Shown piece by piece: positions 1 to 6,666 of a stretch of 17,043 nt of DNA (within the stretch, counting starts at the first letter, position 1; each line of letters begins with the position of its first letter). The stretch is from contig CAYWSL010000135.1 in the NCBI GenBank assembly GCA_964460665.1, positions 1-17,043 on the forward strand, read 5' to 3'. Position numbers and translations under genes: made by a program. This stretch comes from K23-9 sp964460665 (GTDB lineage: Bacteria > Planctomycetota > Planctomycetia > Pirellulales > Pirellulaceae). The notes beneath the pieces were generated by a model. It saw only the letters and a list, made by a program, of their open reading frames with translations, ran no database searches and was not told the DNA's origin.

Positions 1-496
1 GACCAGGCAACATACCTGCTAGCGGATCGGCAGATGGCAACATGCCAGCAAGCGGATCCGCGATTGGAGCAGCTCCCATAGGAGCCACTCCTGGTGGTGT
101 GCCCTGGTTTGCAACGGGCGGTTGTGGAGCTGTTCCCGGTGGCATACCTGGTGGCGTACCCGGCGCCATCCCCGGTGCGACTCCGGATGCTCCACTGGTC
201 GACGATGCACTTGGTGAATTGACAGCCCCGTTTCGTAACGCGTTATCCAGTTCAGCTCGCTTAGCTGGATCGCTCAAAATCTCGCGTGAGGCCTCGGCTA
301 ACTTGGCTGCCTTCTTCCAAACCTTCGGGTCCGCTTTGCTCTTCGCCGTCTTTAAGTCTGCATAGACGCGACGCACGGCCGCTTTGATCGCAGTGGCATC
401 GGTTACGTCAGTACTAAGCCCGAAAACTTGATACGCGTTTGGCGTTTCAACTCCGTTGGGTATCGGCAGTAGATCGGAAAGGTTAGTCACACTCAT
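1..496 (-). CDS. Partial J-domain-like protein with Gly/Pro-rich low-complexity tail
   Basis: The gene is open from an ATG at 496 to the window edge, so at least 165 residues are seen and the C-terminus is missing. Residues about 20-87 read like a J domain: 'AYQVFGL', a basic helix (IKAAVRRVYADLK), and a helix ending in 'ILSDPAKRAELD', which matches the usual 'LSDPxKRxxYD' end. The HPD tripeptide that stimulates Hsp70 is absent; its place is taken by 'KADPKVW'. After residue 90 the chain becomes rich in Gly, Pro, Ala and Met (PGMAPG, PPGMPPG), then has two copies of DPLAGMLP. A degenerate J domain probably serves as a fold or binding module rather than a true Hsp70 co-chaperone; that is inference. 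The 238 bp upstream (497-734) hold no gene and probably the promoter. The function is unknown. Confidence 0.7.
   Translation of the reverse strand, partial: MSVTNLSDLLPIPNGVETPNAYQVFGLSTDVTDATAIKAAVRRVYADLKTAKSKADPKVWKKAAKLAEASREILSDPAKRAELDNALRNGAVNSPSASSTSGASGVAPGMAPGTPPGMPPGTAPQPPVANQGTPPGVAPMGAAPIADPLAGMLPSADPLAGMLPG
6..58. repeat. Two tandem copies of a 30-bp coding repeat
   Basis: GGCAACAT recurs at 6-13 and 36-43, and GCGGATC follows each copy, giving a 30-bp period with a few substitutions. On the minus strand each copy encodes a ten-residue unit containing DPLAGMLP. The array runs off the left edge, so the copy number is unknown. Confidence 0.75.
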
Positions 497-734
497 CGAA
501 GATCAGCAGAGCTTATTCGGCGAAATCTAGTAAACAAAAACGTCGGGTTGTTGATCAGGAACGATCCTGGCTCAGGAATCATAAAACATACTGAAGTAAT
601 GTTGGAAAGCCAAAACGTGCAATTTCAACATGCCCCTCTAGTTTAGGACACGATACGCGCGGCATGAGTGCCATGAAACCAACGTTTTTGCACGATTTAG
701 CGACCTTTCCGATCACAGGCCCAACATTCGTGAC

Positions 735-1541
735 CTATCGTTTAGAATTTTTCGGTAAATCCAGCAATCCGTGGCAAACCATGTTGGGAAGTAACTTGTG
801 CTTTCGCCTTAAAGACTTCGACAATAGCGGCGAATCTCCGCCAGTCAGAATGATGCGAATCGGCTCTGATGGCTCATCGCCAGGGGGGTGATGTTGATCT
901 GAGTGATACTGATCCGTCAAGACTTCGATGGCTCCCACGACAGCCGACAGGACACCTAGCCGAATCGCATCAACCGTATTGGTTGCCGGCGCGGTCATGT
1001 CAACCGATTGCTGCCAATCGATTTCAGGCAGCGCATCGGTGCCAGTCGCTAAAGCTGCGGTCTGCATTCGCAATCCAGGCAAGATCGCGCCACCGCAAAA
1101 TGTTTTCGCTGTGTCGACCCAATCTACTGTCACTGCCGAACCAGCATCAACCACCACGAGTGGTCCGTCGAAACGATTCGACGCCGCGTAGCCGCTAAGC
1201 AATCGATCAATCCCAAGTCGATCGGGATCGTCGACATCGACCTTCATCGGAACATCTTTTCGCGTGATCCGATGAATGCTTGTTTGGCGATCGGGTTCAC
1301 GCTTTTGATTGTCACGCAGATAGCTTTCCAGCTTGTCGGCCGCTTGGCGATGGACACTGCCGATGCGCCAATAGGCGTCGCGACAACCCAATTGACCTTG
1401 CGCCCAGGCAACGGCGTCGCGGTGCCAATCGGATTGGTGCATGCCGATCGAGTGATCGACGACTTCGTTGTCTTTCCGCGTGCAAAGTTTGATGGCAGAG
1501 TTACCGACATCAACCGCAACGACGCAGGATGCCTCGGTCAC
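735..1541 (-). CDS. coaX: Type III pantothenate kinase
   Basis: CoaX phosphorylates pantothenate with ATP, the first step of coenzyme A synthesis, in the cytoplasm. The 268 residues carry the family motifs in order: DVGNS at 11-15 (phosphate binding), GIDR at 110-113 (pantothenate site, with the Asp proposed as general base), DAGSAVTVD at 132-140 in place of the usual GTAxTxD, GGAILPG at 150-156, NTVDAIRLG at 188-196 and TGGD at 233-236. The length is normal for the family. The start is GTG at 1541; its bases overlap the TGA stop of obg as GTGA, so the two genes are probably one transcript with coupled translation. The variant DAGSA and the absence of a nearby biotin ligase gene are minor oddities. 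The assignment rests on motifs read by eye. Confidence 0.9.
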   Translation of the reverse strand: MTEASCVVAVDVGNSAIKLCTRKDNEVVDHSIGMHQSDWHRDAVAWAQGQLGCRDAYWRIGSVHRQAADKLESYLRDNQKREPDRQTSIHRITRKDVPMKVDVDDPDRLGIDRLLSGYAASNRFDGPLVVVDAGSAVTVDWVDTAKTFCGGAILPGLRMQTAALATGTDALPEIDWQQSVDMTAPATNTVDAIRLGVLSAVVGAIEVLTDQYHSDQHHPPGDEPSEPIRIILTGGDSPLLSKSLRRKHKLLPNMVCHGLLDLPKNSKR

Positions 1542-2728
1542 GGCGTTCCTTTCGTCGACTTGGTATCAGACGTGTCCGATAGGTCCTTGGCCTGATTCGC
1601 GTTGGAAAGTTCCGCCGTTCGGCCAGCCAAGTGCGGCGGCACGCGTTTGGACGTGGTATGCGTTTCCAAGTCGGCGGTGCGCAGCATTGGCACTTCCTCG
1701 CCAGCGTCCAGTAGTTTTGTTCGTCGCTTTTGCACTCGCGTCATGATTTCGTCTATCAAAACGTTCAATCCGTCGCCGGTGATCGCGCTGATGACAAACA
1801 CCTTCGTGCCAGAAAGCTGGGTTAGCGCGGCGATCACTTCGTCTCGCGTTGGCCCCGATTCGGCATCAGGCATTTCGCTTTTGGTCACCACGACGATTTC
1901 GTCTCGCTCAGCAAGGCTCTCGTCGTACTCCGCTAGCTCAGCACGAATGGATCGATAGTTTTCGATCGGGTCAGTTGCGTCGACCGGCGAGGGTTCCACC
2001 AAGTGGACCAGCAAACCGGCACGCTCCACGTGCCGCAAGAATTCGTGACCAAGCCCAATGCCTTCACTGGCGCCTTCGATCAATCCCGGAATATCGGCGA
2101 CCACGAACGAACGACTCTCGTCGACATCGACGATGCCCAAGTTGGGATGCTTGGTGGTAAACGGGTAGTCCGCGATCTCAGGTCGGGCACTCGAGATGCG
2201 GCTCAGCAACGTGCTCTTTCCTGCATTGGGCATTCCAATCAGCCCGACGTCGGCGATCGAGCGAAGTTCTAATACGACGATGCGTGTCTCACCCAAATCA
2301 CCCTTGGTGCATTCGCGCGGCGCGCGGTTGGTGGAGCTTTTGAAGGCCGCGTTGCCTTTGCCGCCGCGGCCTCCTTTGGCAACGACGAATCGATCTCCAG
2401 GCTGCTTTAGGTCTTTGATGACGAAGCCTTGCTCTGCATCCATCACCAGCGTGCCAGGCGGAACATACAGCGTCTGGTCTTTGCCTTGACGACCGTGGCG
2501 CATCGCTCCCTGGCCGGGCTGGCCTTTGGTGGCCCGAAAGAATTTGCGGTGTGCGTACGCTGCCAGTGAGTTCACACCCAGCTTGGCTTCCAAAATGATA
2601 CTGGCGCCTCTGCCACCATCACCCCCGTCGGGACCACCTCGCGGCACGTACTTTTCACGACGCATGCTGGAGCAACCATCGCCACCTTTTCCGGCAGACA
2701 GCTCGATTTGAACGCGATCAACAAACAT
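1538..2728 (-). CDS. obg: GTPase Obg (CgtA), ribosome assembly/stress GTPase
   Basis: Obg is an essential GTPase that binds the large ribosomal subunit during late assembly and links growth to nucleotide levels. The protein (396 aa) opens with the glycine-rich Obg fold (residues 1-158, e.g. KGGDG, GGPDGGDGG, KGGRGGKGN). The G domain follows: P-loop GMPNAGKST at 165-173, TT at 191-192 (G2), DIPG at 212-215 (G3), and a G5-like SAITG at 314-318. The G4 position reads TKSE (282-285) rather than NKxD. The tail after about 345 is polar and has no recognisable OCT domain. The ATG at 2728 is chosen because MFVDRVQIEL is the family's usual N-terminus; a TTG at 2758 would add ten residues. rplU and rpmA, often next to obg, are not seen upstream. 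It is coupled to coaX. Confidence 0.95.
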   Translation of the reverse strand: MFVDRVQIELSAGKGGDGCSSMRREKYVPRGGPDGGDGGRGASIILEAKLGVNSLAAYAHRKFFRATKGQPGQGAMRHGRQGKDQTLYVPPGTLVMDAEQGFVIKDLKQPGDRFVVAKGGRGGKGNAAFKSSTNRAPRECTKGDLGETRIVVLELRSIADVGLIGMPNAGKSTLLSRISSARPEIADYPFTTKHPNLGIVDVDESRSFVVADIPGLIEGASEGIGLGHEFLRHVERAGLLVHLVEPSPVDATDPIENYRSIRAELAEYDESLAERDEIVVVTKSEMPDAESGPTRDEVIAALTQLSGTKVFVISAITGDGLNVLIDEIMTRVQKRRTKLLDAGEEVPMLRTADLETHTTSKRVPPHLAGRTAELSNANQAKDLSDTSDTKSTKGTP

Positions 2729-3046
2729 GGGGAGACAACAAAAATGGGGGCGTCGCAAAACGACTTCGGGCGGGCTGCCGACGGCACATCAGCCAGCATC
2801 GGGAAAGCCATAACCAACTAACCAGACGTGCAACTCGTGATGGCAACCTGTAACAGGCGACCAGCAAGGTGGCCGCTTTGGGGCATCATCATAGAGCAAC
2901 CGGTGCTTTTGTCGGCCACTATTATTCAAGAGTCGCCAAAGTGAAACAGGTTCACACCCCCAAAATCACGACTTGCACGCAGTCGCAGCGGGACTCTGCA
3001 CGCTTTAGCGGAGCACACCGAAACCAAGCACCAAGCCTAGGGCGAC
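2729..3046. other. Intergenic spacer upstream of obg-coaX
   Basis: This 318-bp stretch separates the exported-protein gene (stop at 3047) from obg. I see no convincing ORF, tRNA or strong terminator. A short imperfect hairpin lies near 2857-2874 (GGCGACC / GGTGGCC, one mismatch). It presumably holds the obg-coaX promoter, but no clear -35/-10 pair stands out. Confidence 0.5.
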
Positions 3047-4054
3047 TTATTTGGCCGAAATGAAATTCCAGCGATAGTCCAAACGCTCTGTCAGACCGTA
3101 CTTATCCAGAATGTACGACTGCTCTCTTTCATCCTCAAACGCTGGGACGCCGAACCGAATCTTGTCCGCGGTTTGGTTCGACGTGTCTCCGGGACGGAAA
3201 AAGTTCAGTACGAGTGCTTTGCGGCGATAGGGTGCCGATTCGCCTTCGCCATCTTGCTCGAACGCATTCGTCAGCCCAAACACGCTGACGCTGGCAAAGT
3301 CGGTTTCAGGGTCGACGTCTTCCCATGTAACGATCCCCCAAACACCAGGAGCTTTGACGTCGCTAGTGCGCGGTATTTTCACTCGCGAAATCTCAACACT
3401 GTTATGTAGTGGCGCCGTGATCTGTTCGCGAATCGCAATCTTTTGTTTCGCTGACGGGATGATACTGTCAAAGTACTTTGTTCCGGTCGCAACATTGTTC
3501 AAATACATGCTCGGAAAGAAGCGACGCGATTCGTAACTGACCGCTTCAAGACGCTTGTAAACACGCGATTCACCCACCTTGTCAGCCGCCGGCCGCAAAT
3601 CACCACCGCGGTACCGGATGCGATACACCATGTACCAAATCAGCTTTCGCTGTCTGCGGCCATCGACACGCGGAACATCGACATAGATATGGCGAAGTGG
3701 CTTGAACGAAAACTCAAGGCAGTAGATTTCACGTCGCAAGATCGCTTGCTTGGCCATGTCGATGATCGTTCGTGTGCCGGGATCAAAGTGTGGGCCATTG
3801 TCTGGAAAAGTCGGAGCCTTCCAAGCCAATTCGGGATGCGCCCGCAAAAACGTCTCCATGGTCAACGGACCAGTGAACGTTTCCTTCGGATCGGGAGCCG
3901 GTGGCACCACCGTCACAACGCCGGGCGCGAAATCGGTTTTCTGAACTGAGCTCGGGTCTTTCTTCTCCTGAACCACTTGCGCGTGCCCAACTTCAGGAAC
4001 GCCGGCGATCAACACAGCGAACAGAGTTGAAAGTAGGAGTAGCTTGGCGTGCAT
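3047..4054 (-). CDS. Exported protein of unknown function
   Basis: The 335-residue protein starts with a classic Sec signal peptide: a Lys, a hydrophobic core (LLLLSTLFAVLIAG), and a likely cleavage site after VGHA (residue 25). The mature part has a Pro-rich linker (residues about 45-60) and then a compact region rich in aromatic and basic residues, including RHIYVDVPRVDGRRQRKLIW and 'YMVYRIRYRGG', followed by probable beta strands. Only one Cys lies in the mature part and no catalytic motif or transmembrane segment is evident. I recognise no named family; the pattern fits the large set of secreted hypotheticals of Pirellulaceae. It lies 139 bp downstream of another exported-protein gene on the same strand, so co-transcription is possible. 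The ATG at 4054 has a GGGA about nine bases upstream. Confidence 0.85.
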   Translation of the reverse strand: MHAKLLLLSTLFAVLIAGVPEVGHAQVVQEKKDPSSVQKTDFAPGVVTVVPPAPDPKETFTGPLTMETFLRAHPELAWKAPTFPDNGPHFDPGTRTIIDMAKQAILRREIYCLEFSFKPLRHIYVDVPRVDGRRQRKLIWYMVYRIRYRGGDLRPAADKVGESRVYKRLEAVSYESRRFFPSMYLNNVATGTKYFDSIIPSAKQKIAIREQITAPLHNSVEISRVKIPRTSDVKAPGVWGIVTWEDVDPETDFASVSVFGLTNAFEQDGEGESAPYRRKALVLNFFRPGDTSNQTADKIRFGVPAFEDEREQSYILDKYGLTERLDYRWNFISAK

Positions 4055-4193
4055 TGTTGCGTTCCCAAGGGGGAAGAAAGTTATTGTGATAGCGATGCAC
4101 CAATCTAGTTCACCGCGGCCAGCTAGATGCCTGCAGCATCGTGGAGCCAGCGTGAATCGTCGATTCTCGATCCACTCGTTTCATTGTGACCGT

Positions 4194-5690
4194 CTATCGA
4201 ATGTCACTTGCTGATTGTACTTCGTCGCTACCAGATCTGTTTGATTTCGCGGAATTCGGCTTGCTGGCGACCTCGGTATCCGCTGAATCCTTGGCGACAG
4301 CTTCAGCACCATCCGAACCGAGCAACCTGAGAGAATCGACAAATTGAGCGTCCGACGCCATGAAGGGGGTAACACTCTTGTTGTCCATCGTGAACGTCGC
4401 TTGAACACGACGGCCAGAGTCGTCGGAGAAGTGCAGCATGATCCACTGAATGGGGACACCTTCTACGGCGCCTTGAGCGACAACTCGCAAGACACGTAGC
4501 CCCTGTGCACTGACCTGTTCGTTGGCTTCCAGCAAGTCGTTAAGTTCATTCCCTAGAGCCTGCTGCACGTCGCGCTGAAACGCTTCTAGCGTCCATTGCT
4601 TGCCAGCTTCTAGTCGAGCGAGCGGTCGGATGTTGCACTGGGCAATGCTGCGGTCGTTTTCGATCATCCGCAGCATCGCATTGCCGCTCAAGTCGGACAT
4701 CATTCGCCAGCGACGATCCATCATCGTCGCCACACCGACACCCTTGCTTTGCAGTTCAACGTACAAGCGGTCTGCGGGGACTGCTTGCGTGATCGACATT
4801 TTGGCGGGCTTCGCCGGCAACGCCACAGTCTTGGGAAGCGGCTGGCGTACCATCTTGATGGTTGCTGCAACATCGAACCCTGGTTCAGACTTGCTGATCT
4901 CGCGTCGTTCGTGAAGCCCAGCGGCCAGCCAATTGCAAGTTCCGCTATCACGGTCATAGTTCAGTTTGCCAACCGCGTCGATCGTCGTAGGAACACCCTC
5001 GACCGAGCCTTCGATCCTGCCCTTGAACTGAAACTTCACAAGATCAGTTGTGATCTCTTTCACCTCAAACACAACCGTGCTGGACTCGATCGACGATAGA
5101 TTCAGAAACGACGACAAAGCCTGTTCGTTTGGCTGATACTTCTCGCCTTCGCTAATGGCAGTGCTGGGCAGTAATTGATCAACAGCAGAACTTGCAACAG
5201 GCACACGCACTAATGCCAGTTCGTCTTGTGTGAAATAGTCATCGACCGAGTAAACGGTTTCTGGAAACGAATCACGTCGAACATGTGTTTGCCGAACCGA
5301 GTCACGCAGTTGAATGTCCACCTTGGTACGATTCAATTCGCCTTTACTAGTCGCGGTATGGTAGTAACGCTCAATCGCCGATACGAATGCGGTCGAGTCC
5401 GCTCCCTCAGGGCGACGGTAGCGTTCCTCGTAGTCCAAGACTGCTTTGCTGTTGGTGGGAAGCGTCACCTTGCTTTCACGCGAGACCAATGGGTCGCTGG
5501 GAACATTGACGTTGCCCTTGACTTCCATCTCCATCCGAACACGAACCAAGTCGTTGTTGCCGTTTGCTTGGATCGTGATCGAATCATTCGGGGCAGCGAC
5601 CGCTTGGCCCGCCCCCAAACAACTAACGGCGGTTACCGAGGCAGCCAACAAAAAGCGACGGCGCGATGGGGTATTTTGATAGCGTGACAT
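4194..5690 (-). CDS. Exported protein of unknown function with Tat-like signal
   Basis: From the ATG at 5690 the protein has 498 residues. The N-terminus reads SRRRFLLAAS (residues 9-18) followed by a hydrophobic stretch and an AxA site (QAVAA near 29-33), which resembles a twin-arginine signal peptide. The mature region is mostly polar beta-rich sequence without Cys clusters or known catalytic motifs. A segment near the C-terminus (VEGVPIQWIMLHFSDDSGRR) resembles an earlier one (VEGVPTTIDAVGKL), suggesting an internal duplication. The last 50 residues are low-complexity Ser/Lys/Asp. I recognise no family. In-frame starts at 5699 (ATG), 5705 (ATG) and 5747 (GTG) are possible; 5690 gives the most compact signal peptide. 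The gene heads a minus-strand block and faces a 970-bp non-coding region. Confidence 0.82.
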   Translation of the reverse strand: MSRYQNTPSRRRFLLAASVTAVSCLGAGQAVAAPNDSITIQANGNNDLVRVRMEMEVKGNVNVPSDPLVSRESKVTLPTNSKAVLDYEERYRRPEGADSTAFVSAIERYYHTATSKGELNRTKVDIQLRDSVRQTHVRRDSFPETVYSVDDYFTQDELALVRVPVASSAVDQLLPSTAISEGEKYQPNEQALSSFLNLSSIESSTVVFEVKEITTDLVKFQFKGRIEGSVEGVPTTIDAVGKLNYDRDSGTCNWLAAGLHERREISKSEPGFDVAATIKMVRQPLPKTVALPAKPAKMSITQAVPADRLYVELQSKGVGVATMMDRRWRMMSDLSGNAMLRMIENDRSIAQCNIRPLARLEAGKQWTLEAFQRDVQQALGNELNDLLEANEQVSAQGLRVLRVVAQGAVEGVPIQWIMLHFSDDSGRRVQATFTMDNKSVTPFMASDAQFVDSLRLLGSDGAEAVAKDSADTEVASKPNSAKSNRSGSDEVQSASDIR

Positions 5691-6358
5691 GGGCAACATT
5701 GACATCCAAATTCGCAGCAACAGATGGTTCGCACCGCGCGAAACCACTCTCTATCGCTGTAGATCGTCGCATGCCGGATCTGGATTCAGCCGAATCATTG
5801 CCAGCGCTACCCAATGGCGCTGCCACGGCGGAAAAGTCCCCCTGAACTGCCTGATCAGGACCAGCCAACGACACTTCGGTACAAGTAATCACGCTCAAGC
5901 GGTGCCCTTTTTGCAAAAATCGGCGACCAGGTTTTCCTTTGCTGTGGCCTGAAAAGATGTCGCCTAAGAAAGCAACCACAGAATCGTTTCTGATTGGACT
6001 GCCATTTTGGTGGCAGTCAAGACGTCACAACAACACCCAGGTTCTCAATTCGAGACACCCGAAATTGCAATCCCTGGAAACTTTTGCAACGCCAATGGAC
6101 TTTTGGTCGAATGCGAGCATGAGCCTCCAAACGGCATATACATGTATAAACCCCTATCAGCAAGGCACTTACGTTGGATTTCGCACTAAAATCCGCCGGG
6201 ATTTAACGGTTTTGGCGTGAGATTCGTATTGTTACCACGTTTAACCAAGAAGGGCTCTGTCAGGTTTGTCCTAACGTGTCACCTTTTTCGCGAAAACATT
6301 CATAAAGGATGCGGTTTTGCGGCAAAGAAAGATTCACTAAAAGCGAACTTGGCTTGGT
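5691..6358. other. Long non-coding region between divergent genes
   Basis: No ORF here has convincing composition or homology. It must hold the promoter of the minus-strand exported-protein gene and probably that of the sigma factor gene. Visible elements are the palindrome CCTGATCAGG (5850-5859), a perfect hairpin CTGCCA-TTTTGG-TGGCAG (5999-6016), the 12-bp palindrome TATACATGTATA (6137-6148), and a hairpin AAATCC-GCCG-GGATTT (6189-6204). None has a following T-run, so they are not typical terminators. No consensus -35/-10 pair is obvious. Confidence 0.5.
6137..6148. promoter_or_regulatory. 12-bp perfect palindrome, possible operator
   Basis: TATACATGTATA is a perfect 12-bp palindrome in the non-coding region 519 bp ahead of the sigma factor gene. 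Symmetry of this kind suits a dimeric regulator. There is no second copy in view, and chance cannot be excluded. Confidence 0.25.
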
Positions 6359-6610
6359 CCAGATCGGTCCTTTTATCTGGAACTGGTGCTCAACTTTACG
6401 CGTATTAGTTACAGAGGCCTACGGCAAGGAGTCGTTGGTCCGCGAGAGGCTCTGACAGAAAATAGTTTCTGCACAAACGGTCACCTGTATCGTTTCGCTG
6501 GCGAAACCGTCTTACTGAAAGAGGCTCAAGCAGAGATATGGATGACATCGTTCCATGACGGAACGAACCCCGGGCAAACCCGGTACCTTGCTGAAGCGGC
6601 CCGCCGGGGT
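6359..6610 (+). promoter_or_regulatory. Structured putative 5' leader of the sigma factor gene
   Basis: Consecutive inverted repeats fill this stretch: CCAGAT/ATCTGG (6359-6380); CAGAGGCC/GGCTCTG with one bulge (6412-6454); CAGAAA-ATAG-TTTCTG (6456-6471); GTTTCG-CTGG-CGAAAC (6492-6507); CGTTCC-ATGAC-GGAACG (6549-6565); and CCGGG-CAAA-CCCGG (6570-6583). The last can be replaced by a longer-range pairing, ACCCCGG (6567-6573) with CCGGGGT (6604-6610). The other arms, ACGGT (6477 region) and ACCGT (6506-6510), also compete with a local hairpin. A GGAGAG Shine-Dalgarno follows at 6651-6656. The pattern suits a leader RNA or small RNA. It matches no riboswitch consensus I can recall (cobalamin, TPP, glycine, SAM), nor tmRNA, RNase P or SRP RNA. 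Confidence 0.45.
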
Positions 6611-6666
6611 CGCAGGGAATCAATTCAGCATTTGAGGTATCAAAGAGCTGGGAGAGAAGTACGGCG

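Noticed and set aside
563..577. GATCCTGGCTCAGGA, resembling the start of 16S rRNA (27F primer site)
   Set aside because: Only about 15 bases match; nothing before or after looks like rRNA, and the stretch lies in a short promoter region.
735..2758. Several plus-strand ORFs inside coaX and obg
   Set aside because: They are antisense shadows of two well-supported genes.
5939..6220. 93-codon plus-strand ORF in the long intergenic region
   Set aside because: Random-looking composition, no ribosome site, no family resemblance.
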